NCBI GenBank assembly: GCA_044221555.1
Contig: JBGAOY010000022.1
Coordinates: 9,187 to 73,186, forward strand
Length of the DNA: 64,000 nucleotides
Origin: JAEUJM01 sp044221555
GTDB lineage: Bacteria > Actinomycetota > Acidimicrobiia > Acidimicrobiales > DATDAH01
Reading direction: 5' to 3'
Below the pieces are notes generated by a model. That model did no database searches, had not been told where the DNA came from, and saw only the letters and a program-made list of their open reading frames with translations. This document shows, in pieces, positions 9,074 to 17,387 of the stretch. The first letter of the stretch is position 1, and the number at the start of each line of letters is the position of its first letter. A program made the position numbers and the translations under genes.

Positions 9074-9228
9074 GCCTGCTGCTCCGCCTGGTCGTCCTCG
9101 CCGACATCCCCGACGAGAGCAATTCCTCGTCGTCGTCCCCGGTGCTGTTCATCGTGGGCGCGGTGCTGTTGGTGGCCGCCGCCGTGGGCGTGTGGCTCTT
9201 GATCCGCCGCTCCCGCCGCTCGTCCTGA
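9070..9228 (+). CDS. 52-residue single-pass membrane protein
   Basis: An ATG at 9070 overlaps the upstream stop as ATGA. It opens a 52-residue frame beginning MSLLLRLVVLADIPDES, then a serine run, then one strong transmembrane segment (VLFIVGAVLLVAAAVGVWLLI) and a basic tail RRSRRSS. The coupling and membrane design support a real gene that works with the multi-pass protein encoded upstream. No homologous family is recognised. Confidence 0.6.
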   Translation: MSLLLRLVVLADIPDESNSSSSSPVLFIVGAVLLVAAAVGVWLLIRRSRRSS

Positions 9229-9276
9229 CCCCACCCACCGGGGGCGTGCCCGGCACGGCTCATGCGGGCGCCCAAC

Positions 9277-9295
9277 GCCGGCGATGAGCGCCGGC
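9277..9295. terminator. Stem-loop between convergent genes
   Basis: GCCGGCG at 9277-9283 and CGCCGGC at 9289-9295 form a perfect 7-bp stem around a five-base loop. It lies between the 52-residue gene and the convergent DUF2510 gene. There is no T tract, as is usual in such GC-rich genomes, so terminator function is inferred from position. Confidence 0.35.
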
Positions 9296-9341
9296 CTGCC
9301 TCGACCGAGCGGCGGCCGCGCTCGACCGGACGGCGGTGTGG

Positions 9342-9824
9342 TCAGGCGGCGGTGGTGGGTGTGGTGTCGGGCGGGTTGGTGACCGGTGGCTCGGTGACGG
9401 GTGGCTCGGTGACGGGCGGCTCGGTGACCGGGGCACCGGTGGACGCCGGCGAGTCGGTGGCCGGCGTGGGCGAGTCGCCCGTGTCGTCGCGGGTCAGCAC
9501 CAGCACGATGAGCACCGCCACCGCGATGGCGACGAGCACGCCGATGATGGCCAACGCGGGCGAGCGCCGGGGTGGCGCCGGCGGCGGTGCGCCCTGCGGC
9601 CCGGCGGTGGCGCCGGCCGCGGCGCCGGTGGTGGCGCCAGTGGTGGCCCGCAACTCGCTGCCGGGGATCGGTGGGATCGCGACCTGATCGGGATCGGGCG
9701 GCAGCTTCAGCGTGACGCCGCCCCGCGACACGGCGTCGGTCCAGCGCAGACCGTTCCAGTAGCGACCGTCGGCCTGCCCGAACGGGTCGATGTACCACCC
9801 CGCAGGTGTGGTGCTCTCGGGCAT
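9342..9824 (-). CDS. DUF2510 domain membrane protein with Pro/Thr repeat tail
   Basis: From ATG 9824, preceded by an AGGAGA ribosome site, the product is 160 residues. Residues 6-26 carry the DUF2510 signature (GWYIDPFGQ and RYWNGLRWTD). A Pro/Ala-rich linker and one transmembrane segment (ALAIIGVLVAIAVAVLIVLVL) follow, so the DUF2510 module should face the cytoplasm. The outer tail is Thr/Pro-rich and contains four tandem 5-residue units of the type TEPPV. DUF2510 is widespread in actinobacterial membrane proteins and its role is not known. The longer frame start at 9881 has no ribosome site. Confidence 0.8.
   Translation of the reverse strand: MPESTTPAGWYIDPFGQADGRYWNGLRWTDAVSRGGVTLKLPPDPDQVAIPPIPGSELRATTGATTGAAAGATAGPQGAPPPAPPRRSPALAIIGVLVAIAVAVLIVLVLTRDDTGDSPTPATDSPASTGAPVTEPPVTEPPVTEPPVTNPPDTTPTTAA
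9376..9435 (-). repeat. 15-bp tandem repeat coding TEPPV units
   Basis: Four near-identical 15-bp units (plus-strand core TCGGTGACGGGTGGC) lie in the 3' part of the DUF2510 gene and encode the repeated TEPPV extracellular tail. Copy number of such in-frame repeats can vary between strains. Confidence 0.75.
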
Positions 9825-9974
9825 CGTGGGTCTCCTGTCGTCGCCCCGGCGGCGCGTGCCGCCCCCAAACCGTAGGGGCACGCACCGATCGGGTCGCGCA
9901 CCCCGATCGGCGCAGCCGGGCGACGCTCGACGCTTCCCGGAGGTCGCCGGCCGACCGCACCCGCGCGCGGTGGC

Positions 9975-11234
9975 CTACCGGGCGGGGAACGTGTCGTGGA
10001 TGGCGCCGATGAGCTGGGGGAACGCCAGCAGATGGGTGCCGAGCATCGGTTTGCCGGTGGTCAGCAGGGCCACGACCAGGTCGCGGTCGGGGTCGGCCCA
10101 GGTGAGCATGTTGGACATCCCCAGGTGACCGAAGGCCCGTCGATGGCCCCAGCCGTAGAGGCTGAGGCCCTCGTTGCCCAGCATGAAGGCCGAGCTGTAC
10201 CGCATGGGCAGGCCGAGCATGCGGTCGAAGGGCGTGCCCACGTCCTCGGGCTCGAGGGCACGGGCGATGGTGTCGGCCGCGAACACGCGGGTGCCGTCGA
10301 TCTCGCCGCCGTTGAGCAGGCACTGGTAGAAGGTGGCGGCGTCGCGGGCGGTGACGATGACGTTGCCCGACGGCACCACCGCGGTGAGGAACCGAGGGTC
10401 GTTCGACATGCGCAGCAACCGGCCCCAGGGGGCGCCGAGGGCCCGCTGGAAGAAGACCTCGAGCGGGAGCAGGAAGGCCAGGCCGGTCTCGACGTTCTCG
10501 GCCACCAGGTCGACCTCGGCGGGGTCGACACCGAAGCTGAACCGGGACAGGCCGAGGGGCCCGCGCACCTCGTCGTCGAGGATGTCGCGCAGGCTGCGAC
10601 CGGTGGCGTGCCGGGCCACCATCTCCATCACGAACCCGCCGACTACGGCGTGGTAGGCGGGTGGCCCCCCGATCGGCGCGGACGGACGCAGCTCGCACAG
10701 CACCGCCTCGGCCCGCTCGGGGTCGGCCAGCATGTCGAGGTCGAACGCTTCCCTCGGCATGGTGGGGATGCCGGCCTGGTGGCTCAGCACGTGGCGCAGC
10801 GTGATGGCGCCCTTGCCGTGCTTCGCGAACCCGGGCACGTGGTCGGCCACCCGATCGTCGATCGAGAGCACCCCCTGCTCCTCCAGCTTGTGCATCAGCA
10901 TGCCGGTGACGGCCTTGGACGCAGAGAACAGGTTGACGGGCGTGTCCAGCTGCATCGCCACGGCCGCGTCGGGGTCGAAGGGGCGGTCGGGGCGCACCCC
11001 TCGGGCATGACCGATCGCCCGGTCGATCACCACCTCGCCCTCGTGACGGACGCACATCTGGATGCCGGGGTGCATCCCCGTGCGGTAGAGCGCCTCGACC
11101 CGCTCCCACACCGCGTCGACCGGCACGGTCGCCGGCGCTTCGTGGCCCCGCACCGTCACGGCGTCCACGGCCTCGGGCACCGCGGCGCGGCGTGCCAGCG
11201 CACCCACCGTGGTGTCCACCATCCACCTGATCAC
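9975..11234 (-). CDS. Serine hydrolase of the beta-lactamase/esterase fold
   Basis: The 419-residue product has the class C beta-lactamase/EstB-type layout. FSASKAVTG contains the SxxK motif (Ser104, Lys107), the tyrosine of PAYHAVVGG is a candidate for the YxN-equivalent motif, and FGHLGMSN is the late HxG-type motif. There is no signal peptide. These proteins are mostly cytoplasmic carboxylesterases rather than antibiotic hydrolases. The next genes on the same strand are a phosphoesterase and an MBL protein with no evident link. An ATG at 11222 is an alternative start. Confidence 0.85.
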   Translation of the reverse strand: MIRWMVDTTVGALARRAAVPEAVDAVTVRGHEAPATVPVDAVWERVEALYRTGMHPGIQMCVRHEGEVVIDRAIGHARGVRPDRPFDPDAAVAMQLDTPVNLFSASKAVTGMLMHKLEEQGVLSIDDRVADHVPGFAKHGKGAITLRHVLSHQAGIPTMPREAFDLDMLADPERAEAVLCELRPSAPIGGPPAYHAVVGGFVMEMVARHATGRSLRDILDDEVRGPLGLSRFSFGVDPAEVDLVAENVETGLAFLLPLEVFFQRALGAPWGRLLRMSNDPRFLTAVVPSGNVIVTARDAATFYQCLLNGGEIDGTRVFAADTIARALEPEDVGTPFDRMLGLPMRYSSAFMLGNEGLSLYGWGHRRAFGHLGMSNMLTWADPDRDLVVALLTTGKPMLGTHLLAFPQLIGAIHDTFPAR

Positions 11235-11331
11235 GAGCCTCTCCCCTCGAGCGTCCGGGCGAGGCTACGCAACGCGGCACGTGGTGCCGGTCGCCGGGCG
11301 GCGCAGGAGACGAGCGCCGGCCGGGCCGGGC

Positions 11332-11913
11332 TCAACGACCCGTGATGATCGCGGCGATCGTCGCCTCGGCGACGGGCCGGTAGTCCCACACGTCGACCCC
11401 CACGTTGACCTGGCGCCCCTCGGTGCGCCACCGGTCGTGCACGTGGCCGTGCAGGATCCAGCGGCCGTCGTCGTGGGGGCGGAACTCGGTGTAGCGGTCG
11501 ACGGGCTGACTGTCGCCCTGGTAGGGGAAGTGGCCGGCGAGCACACCCACGCCGCCGACCGTGAGCTCGACGGTGCCCTGGTGGATCTCGTCGAACCCGG
11601 CGTCGCGGTAGGCGGCGGCCCACTCACCGGGGTGCGCCCGGGGCCGGGCCCGATACCCGCTCCAGCAGCGGTCGTGGTTGCCCGCGACCAGCACCTTGCG
11701 ACCGGCCAGGCCGGCGACGAGGGTCAACGACTGCCGGATCGGCCCCATGGCCAGGTCGCCCAGCACCCACACCTCGTCACCGGCGGCGACCACCTCGTTC
11801 CACCGCGCGACGAGCGCGGCGTTCATGGCCTCGACGTCGGCGAAGGGGCGGTGGCAGTACCGGATGATGTTCTCGTGGCCCAGGTGGAGGTCGGCGGTGA
11901 ACCAGCGGGACAC
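11332..11913 (-). CDS. Calcineurin-like metallophosphoesterase
   Basis: From the GTG at 11913 the protein is 193 residues with all the binuclear metal motifs in order: DLHLGH at 8-13, GDLAMG, GNHDRCW, GHFPYQG and GHVHD. This matches the small single-domain metallophosphoesterases of the YfcE/Ser-Thr phosphatase-like group, often described as predicted phosphoesterases. The frame stays open far upstream (to 12996), but that part is antisense-like shadow of the MBL gene. The gap to the MBL stop is 56 bases, so the two may be co-transcribed. Confidence 0.85.
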   Translation of the reverse strand: MSRWFTADLHLGHENIIRYCHRPFADVEAMNAALVARWNEVVAAGDEVWVLGDLAMGPIRQSLTLVAGLAGRKVLVAGNHDRCWSGYRARPRAHPGEWAAAYRDAGFDEIHQGTVELTVGGVGVLAGHFPYQGDSQPVDRYTEFRPHDDGRWILHGHVHDRWRTEGRQVNVGVDVWDYRPVAEATIAAIITGR

Positions 11914-11969
11914 GCGTCCATCCTGGCGCCGGAACGGCGCGACCCCGACCGGTTCGCCCCGAAATCCGG

Positions 11970-13307
11970 TCAGAGCGGGACGGTGACCTCCCGCCACCAG
12001 CCAGTGGTGGCGTCGCAGTCCTGGGTGTTGAACAGGCGGCTGCGCCTGGTGAGCTCGTCGACCAGACGCCGCCGTGGCACCTCGGTGCCGTGGTCCTCGT
12101 CGCCGTGCTTGCCCGAGGTGGTGGACAGCAGGGTGACGAGTCGCTCGTCGGGATCGACGAGGTCCTTGCGGGTGAAGCCGCCCCACAGCATCGTCCGTGG
12201 TGTGGCGTTGAGGCTGCCGTGGTGGCCCACCTTGTACACCTTGGTGGCGGCCAGCCGCTGGCGGATGTCGGCCGCCTCGGGCGCGAGCTCGAGGGCGTAG
12301 CGCCAGTTCTCGAGCTGCGCGTCGCCGGGGAAGAGCAGCCGGCTGTCGCCCACGGAGAACAACAGGATCAGGCTGGTGTTGTTCATCACCCCGTCGAGGA
12401 TGCGCACCAGTGCCAGCAGCTCCTCGGCCTGCATCTTGTCGATGCGGGGGATCAGCCAGCGGGCCTCCTGCGCGCGGGCGCGGGTTCCGGCCTTGCGGGC
12501 GCCGGGGAAGAGCGGGTCGTGGCCCCCGACGACGGCCTGCCCGGCCGACGCCGCCAGGAGCGACCAGAACTCGTCGGCGTCGGTGTCGGCCATGCGGGCG
12601 ATCTCGTCGGACTGGGCCAGCGTGGGTGGGCCGAGCACCTCGACCTCGACCCCCGGCAGGAGGGACCCGATGCGCAGGTCGGTGCCGAACGACGCGTACA
12701 CGCGCCGCTTGCCGAGCGCCTGCAGGGCCCGCACGGCATCGATGTTCTTCAGGTTGGCCTCGCCGATGAACGCCAACTGGTCGGCGACGGTCCTGGTCAC
12801 GCCCTTGGTGGCCCGCACCCGGGGCACCTGCTGGAGCACCTGGTCGGCGGCCTCGTGCAGGGTGTCGAGCCGGGCCGCGAAGCGCCGGGCGGCCATGCCG
12901 CGGGTGCCGCCCGTACCGCTGCTGCTCCCACCAACCCCGCCGCGCACGCCGGCGGCCCCGGTGGCGTCGACGGCGAGGTCGGGCTTCTCGGTCCACGGCT
13001 GCACGACCACATCGGGCTGCAGGCCGGCGATGATGCGGCCCGACTCGCCCGCGAACCCCGAGATGTGGTCGCGGTGGCGGTGGGTGGCGACCACCATCTG
13101 GAGCTTGCCACCGCAGTCGTCGGCGATCTTGCGGGCCACCGCCTCCATCGAGTCGGGCCGGAACTTGGCCGCCCGCTTCGTCGTGCCGAAGTCGACCAGC
13201 ACGTGGCGTGCCGTGCCGTCCGGGTACGAGAAGCGCAACAGCACGCAGTCGCCGAAGCCCACGTTGTAGACGATCATCGTGGCCTCGGTGGGCGTGGTCA
13301 CCGCCAT
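11970..13307 (-). CDS. ComEC/Rec2-like metallo-beta-lactamase-fold hydrolase
   Basis: The 445-residue protein starts with MIVYNVGFGDCVLLRF (from residue 11) and carries the zinc motif THRHRDH at residues 75-81, followed by the later GHHGS, typical of the soluble ComEC-type MBL group. It has no membrane segments, so it is not a DNA uptake channel. A Gly/Ser-rich insertion lies near residues 120-135. Proteins of this type are often found in defence or nucleotide-processing contexts, but there is no such neighbour here, so I assign only the fold. Confidence 0.8.
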   Translation of the reverse strand: MAVTTPTEATMIVYNVGFGDCVLLRFSYPDGTARHVLVDFGTTKRAAKFRPDSMEAVARKIADDCGGKLQMVVATHRHRDHISGFAGESGRIIAGLQPDVVVQPWTEKPDLAVDATGAAGVRGGVGGSSSGTGGTRGMAARRFAARLDTLHEAADQVLQQVPRVRATKGVTRTVADQLAFIGEANLKNIDAVRALQALGKRRVYASFGTDLRIGSLLPGVEVEVLGPPTLAQSDEIARMADTDADEFWSLLAASAGQAVVGGHDPLFPGARKAGTRARAQEARWLIPRIDKMQAEELLALVRILDGVMNNTSLILLFSVGDSRLLFPGDAQLENWRYALELAPEAADIRQRLAATKVYKVGHHGSLNATPRTMLWGGFTRKDLVDPDERLVTLLSTTSGKHGDEDHGTEVPRRRLVDELTRRSRLFNTQDCDATTGWWREVTVPL

Positions 13308-13365
13308 GGCGCCGCCTCCCCAGAGCCGTGCGTCGTCCGAGCCCAGCGGGTGGTCACCTGACGCC

Positions 13366-15072
13366 TCACCAGGTCTCCTCCCGCCGAGACGCCACCGCGG
13401 AGGCCCGCAGCCGGTGCACGTTGGCCAACCGGGCCTGGAACCGGGCCCCCCGGGCGAACGCCCCCGACTCGTGGAGGTAGTCGATCTGCTCCTGGGTGCG
13501 CGCCAGCGCCTCGGGCTCGGACCGCGACGGCAGCCGGTTGGAGATCTCGTACTTCAACATCCCGTACTCGTCGAGCACCAGGGTGGTGCCCCCCTCCAAC
13601 GCCACCTCGGTGTCGTCGGCCATCCCGGTGGGCTTGCGGAGCCCGAAGGCGGCCAACTCGCCCCCGGTGAGGTCGAGGTACTGGATGCAGGTGGCGACGG
13701 TCTCACGCACCGTCAGGCCGTCCTCGGGCTCGACCCGGACACAGGGCCACAGGTCGCTGACCCAGGAGTAGGCGGTGATGGGCAGCTTCAGCGCATCGCG
13801 GTTGGCCCAGATCAGCCGGAACATCTCGGTGGGGTCGGACTGCACGCTGCTGAACCGGACGCCCGGGTGGTGGAGGAGCCGGTCGGTCCGCTCCCACAGG
13901 CCGTCGGCGGTGCCGGCGGCCGGCGCGATGCCGTAGGCGCCGAACCAGGACCGCAGGGCGTCGCGGAGGTGGTACCGGCTGTCGTCGGAACGGACCTCGG
14001 CGTCCGCGGTGAGCGCCGCCGACAGGAAGTCGCCGAAGCGGAGGTGGACCGGTGGGGTGTAGTCGAGGGCCCGGATCATCATCGTCAGCAACAGGCCGGC
14101 GATGGTGGCCCCCTCCTCGACGGCCCGGTCACGGTCGATCGTGGCGCTGCCCGGCGGGGTCAGGGCCGTGAGCCGCGTGGTCCAGACCTCCAGGAAGGCC
14201 TGGCACACCGCGGCCACCAGCACCTCGCCGCGCCGGTGCGAGTCGGCGAACTCGGGCCACTCGAGGATGGTCGGGTCGGGGTCGAGGCTCACCGAGCGCC
14301 GGAGCGCACCGGTGAGCCCGGGATCGACCTCGTCGGCCATCTCCTCGGCCAGCGCGAACAGCGCCGACCTCCGCAGGCGGTCCGCCCGGAACCGCGCCTT
14401 CGGCACGTACTGACCCGGCGGCCGGTGCTCGCGATCGCGGCCCACGTCGTCGACCAGGCGGGCGGTCACCTCGGTCATGGTGAACACCGACAGCAGCGCC
14501 ACGATGTCGGCGAACCCCTCGTGGAACGCGGCCTGGTCGGGTGACGACGGCTTCATGAACCGCCGGCGCAGCCCGTCGAGCAGGGCGTGGGTGGTCTCGT
14601 GCACCACCACGTCGTGGGACAGGCAGGTGAACACCCGCCGGCCGTCCCGGCTGAAGTAGCCGAACAGGAGCGCCTCGCTGTCGGGCGCGTAGAAGGCGTT
14701 GGCCACGTCGAACGCGTGGGGGACCACCTTGATCTGGTGGGCGGGGAAGCCCCAGCCCACCCGGCGGCCCAAGGCCTGCTCGAACCGGGCGACCGTCCCC
14801 ATCACCAGCCCGTAGACGTTCTGGGCGTGGAAGCCCGGGTCGCCCAGGATCTCGTCGTCGCTCGGCTCGCGCTGCCAGTCGTGGCGCCGACTGGCCTGGT
14901 AGAGCGTCTTGCTGGAGCTGTCGTAGTCCACCACGCTCACCCGGTGCCCGGTGGGGCCGGCCTCGAGCTCCTCGGCGGGGAAGCTGACGAGGCCCGTGAG
15001 GATCCGTCCGCCGACCCGCACCGACGGGTCCTGTGCGACCACCCTGACCTGCATCGTCTGGGCGCCTGCCAT
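13366..15072 (-). CDS. Gluzincin-type zinc metalloprotease, no signal peptide
   Basis: From ATG 15072, preceded by GAGGGGA, this protein has 568 residues. HETTH at 158-162 is the zinc-binding HExxH helix, and HEGFADI with Glu185 is the expected third ligand 23 residues later, as in thermolysin-like gluzincins. No signal peptide is visible, so the enzyme may act in the cytoplasm or leave by another route. The rest of the sequence matches no domain I can name. It is divergent from the MDR oxidoreductase at 15248 with a 175-base gap. The open frame extends upstream to 15288, but that portion overlaps the divergent gene. Confidence 0.75.
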   Translation of the reverse strand: MAGAQTMQVRVVAQDPSVRVGGRILTGLVSFPAEELEAGPTGHRVSVVDYDSSSKTLYQASRRHDWQREPSDDEILGDPGFHAQNVYGLVMGTVARFEQALGRRVGWGFPAHQIKVVPHAFDVANAFYAPDSEALLFGYFSRDGRRVFTCLSHDVVVHETTHALLDGLRRRFMKPSSPDQAAFHEGFADIVALLSVFTMTEVTARLVDDVGRDREHRPPGQYVPKARFRADRLRRSALFALAEEMADEVDPGLTGALRRSVSLDPDPTILEWPEFADSHRRGEVLVAAVCQAFLEVWTTRLTALTPPGSATIDRDRAVEEGATIAGLLLTMMIRALDYTPPVHLRFGDFLSAALTADAEVRSDDSRYHLRDALRSWFGAYGIAPAAGTADGLWERTDRLLHHPGVRFSSVQSDPTEMFRLIWANRDALKLPITAYSWVSDLWPCVRVEPEDGLTVRETVATCIQYLDLTGGELAAFGLRKPTGMADDTEVALEGGTTLVLDEYGMLKYEISNRLPSRSEPEALARTQEQIDYLHESGAFARGARFQARLANVHRLRASAVASRREETW

Positions 15073-15247
15073 GGCGTCGTCCCCTCGGCGGCGGTTCGGC
15101 CTGAACGCTGGGACGACGCTACGTCCGATCGCCGACGGGTGCCACCGGTTCCGCCGGCGACGGGCCCGCAGGCGTCCCGGAGCGCCTTCGGTGACGCGTG
15201 CGACAGGATGAGGGGCGCCGCCGCGCCCGCCACCCGAAGGAGCACCA

Positions 15248-16240
15248 ATGCGAGCCGTCCTCTCCACCAACACCGGTGGGCCCGACACCCTGGAGCTGCA
15301 GGACCTGCCCGCGCCGACGGCCGGGCCCGGTCAGGTGGTGCTGGACGTGAAGGCGGTGTCGGTGAACTACCCCGACGTCCTCATCATCGAGGACCTCTAC
15401 CAGTTCAAGCCCGCCCGCCCCTTCGCCCCGGGTGCCGAGGTGTCGGGGGTGGTGGCGTCGGTGGGCGAGGGCGTCACGTCGCCCCGCGTGGGTGACCGGG
15501 TGCTGGCCGTGCCCGGCTTCGGCGGCATGGCCGAGCAGGTGGCCGTGGGGGCCGACGCCTGCATCCCCATCCCCGACGACATGCCCTTCGACGATGCCGC
15601 CGCGCTGTTGATGGCCTACGGCACCAGCCACTACGCCCTCAAGGACCGGGCCCGCGCCCGGGAGGGCGAGCGCCTGTTCGTGCTCGGCGCCGCCGGTGGG
15701 GTGGGCCTGGCCGCGGTGCAACTCGGCAAGGCCATGGGGCTCACGGTGATCGCGGGCTGCAGCTCCCAGGAGAAGGTGGACCTGTGCCGCCGGCACGGTG
15801 CCGACGCCGGCATCGTCTACCCCCGCCAGCCCCTCGACCGCGATCAGCAGAAGGCCCTGTCCAACGAGATCAAGGACGTCGGTGGCGGTGGGGTCGACAT
15901 CGTCTACGACGCGGTCGGCGGCGACTACGCCGAGCCCGCCGTCCGGGCGCTCAATTGGGAGGGTCGCTTCCTGGTGGTCGGGTTCCCCGCGGGCATCCCA
16001 AAGCTGCCCCTCAACCTGACGCTCCTGAAGTCGTGCCAGATCGTCGGGGTGTTCTGGGGCGCGTTCGTGATGAGCCAGCCCGAGGCCAACGCCGCCAACG
16101 TGGCCGAACTGTTCCGGCTCTACGCCGAGGGCCGCATCAAGCCCTACATCTCCAGCCGCTACCCGCTCGAGCGGTCCGCCGACGCCATCCGCGAGCTCGG
16201 CGAGCGCCGCGCCGAGGGCAAGGTGATCGTCACGGTGTGA
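15248..16240 (+). CDS. NADPH:quinone oxidoreductase-type MDR family protein
   Basis: This 330-residue medium-chain dehydrogenase/reductase starts at an ATG with GAAGGAG upstream. It lacks the structural zinc cysteines and has the quinone reductase pattern: an N-terminal GroES-like domain with SVNYPDVLI and a Rossmann fold with VLGAAGGVGLAAVQLGK that binds NADP(H). Such enzymes reduce quinones or enoyl-type substrates. It stands alone, and its stop codon is part of a strong hairpin shared with the convergent amidohydrolase gene. Confidence 0.88.
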   Translation: MRAVLSTNTGGPDTLELQDLPAPTAGPGQVVLDVKAVSVNYPDVLIIEDLYQFKPARPFAPGAEVSGVVASVGEGVTSPRVGDRVLAVPGFGGMAEQVAVGADACIPIPDDMPFDDAAALLMAYGTSHYALKDRARAREGERLFVLGAAGGVGLAAVQLGKAMGLTVIAGCSSQEKVDLCRRHGADAGIVYPRQPLDRDQQKALSNEIKDVGGGGVDIVYDAVGGDYAEPAVRALNWEGRFLVVGFPAGIPKLPLNLTLLKSCQIVGVFWGAFVMSQPEANAANVAELFRLYAEGRIKPYISSRYPLERSADAIRELGERRAEGKVIVTV

Positions 16241-16267
16241 GCCGGCCGGGCCGTTCCCGGCGGCTCA
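16238..16267. terminator. Bidirectional terminator hairpin containing both stop codons
   Basis: Bases 16238-16250 and 16256-16267 pair over 12 positions with one bulged G and a five-base loop. The stem begins with the TGA of the MDR gene and ends with the TCA that is the amidohydrolase stop on the other strand. The position between convergent genes and the strength of the stem support a shared terminator. Confidence 0.6.
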
Positions 16268-17284
16268 CGGGGCGGAGAGGGCCAGGAGGCGGGCCGCGTT
16301 GTCGTGCAGCACGGCCCGGCGCAGGGCGTCGTCGCCGTCGGTGGCGATGAGCACCCGGGCCAGGGTGAGGGCCTGGTGGTAGAAGGGCCAGTCGGTGCCG
16401 TACACGACGCGGTCGCCGGGCACGGTGTCGAGCACGGTGCGGATCACGTCGAGGCCCAGGCTGGCCAGCTCGAACATGGTGTTGGGGTAGCGGTCGGCGA
16501 AGGCCAGCGCCTCCTCGCACTGGAGCGCGCCGGAGTGGCCGAGCACGAAGGTGGTGTCGGGGTTCTCGGCGATGGCCTTCTCGTACCGACCGACCTGGCA
16601 GCGCCGGTCGGCCGACTTGGTGGCGATGCCCACCGGGCCGCAGTGGAACAGGACCGGGAGCCCCTTGGCGCCGCAGCGGCCGCAGAGGTGGACCGTGCGG
16701 GGGTGGTCGGGGCCGATGGCCTGTACGGCAGGGTGGATCTTCACCCCTCGGGCTCCCGCGGCCTGGTGCCGGTCGAGGTGGGAGTCGACGTCGCGGCGGA
16801 GCGGGTGCACCGAGCTGAACGGCACCAGCTCGGGGTGGGAGGCGCAGGCGGCCAGGACGACGTCGGTGTTCTGGGCACCGAGGGGCAGGTCGATGGGCAG
16901 CACCACCGAGTGGGCGATGCCGAGCGCGCGCATGTCGCGCAGCAGGTTGGGTGCGGTGTGGGTGGTGCGCATGCCCTTGCCGCTCAGCGACAGCGCCGTG
17001 AGGTCGAGCTGCATCATGAACAGGGCGCCGGCGTCGAAGTTGCGGTTGGCGTAGCCCTCGAGGTCGACCGGGAGGGTGAGCGGGAAGTAGTAGGCGGTGG
17101 CCGGCGTCTCCACGGTGACGTCCACCTGCAGCGCCCGGAGATAGCCCATGGCCAGGTGGGTGTGCATGTCGATCACCGGCCCGACGGTGTCGTCCACCAC
17201 CAGCCGGTTGCCGCCCTCCACCTCGAACCAGGGCAGGCGGGCCAGGTCGAGGGTGGAGGCGAAGGTGGTCGGGTGGGTGGTCAC
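16265..17284 (-). CDS. Amidohydrolase family protein (metal-dependent, TIM barrel)
   Basis: The 339-residue protein has the metal-binding HxH in VIDMHTHLAM (residues 38-46) and a late Asp in VVYGTDWPFY, both typical of the amidohydrolase-2 group. That group includes decarboxylases acting on aromatic acids and some lactonases and hydrolases. FHCGPVG supplies a middle-barrel His. The substrate is unknown. It lies downstream of the molybdopterin oxidoreductase stop on the same strand with about 100 bases between them, so co-transcription is not indicated. Confidence 0.82.
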   Translation of the reverse strand: MTTHPTTFASTLDLARLPWFEVEGGNRLVVDDTVGPVIDMHTHLAMGYLRALQVDVTVETPATAYYFPLTLPVDLEGYANRNFDAGALFMMQLDLTALSLSGKGMRTTHTAPNLLRDMRALGIAHSVVLPIDLPLGAQNTDVVLAACASHPELVPFSSVHPLRRDVDSHLDRHQAAGARGVKIHPAVQAIGPDHPRTVHLCGRCGAKGLPVLFHCGPVGIATKSADRRCQVGRYEKAIAENPDTTFVLGHSGALQCEEALAFADRYPNTMFELASLGLDVIRTVLDTVPGDRVVYGTDWPFYHQALTLARVLIATDGDDALRRAVLHDNAARLLALSAP

Positions 17285-17387
17285 TCGGGCTCCGGGGTCG
17301 TCACACCGGCGCGGGCCGCCGGCGGGCGACCCAGCCTAGGGCCGGGCCGCGTCACCGGGCCGAGCGCCTCGGCACGCGTGTGCCGTG

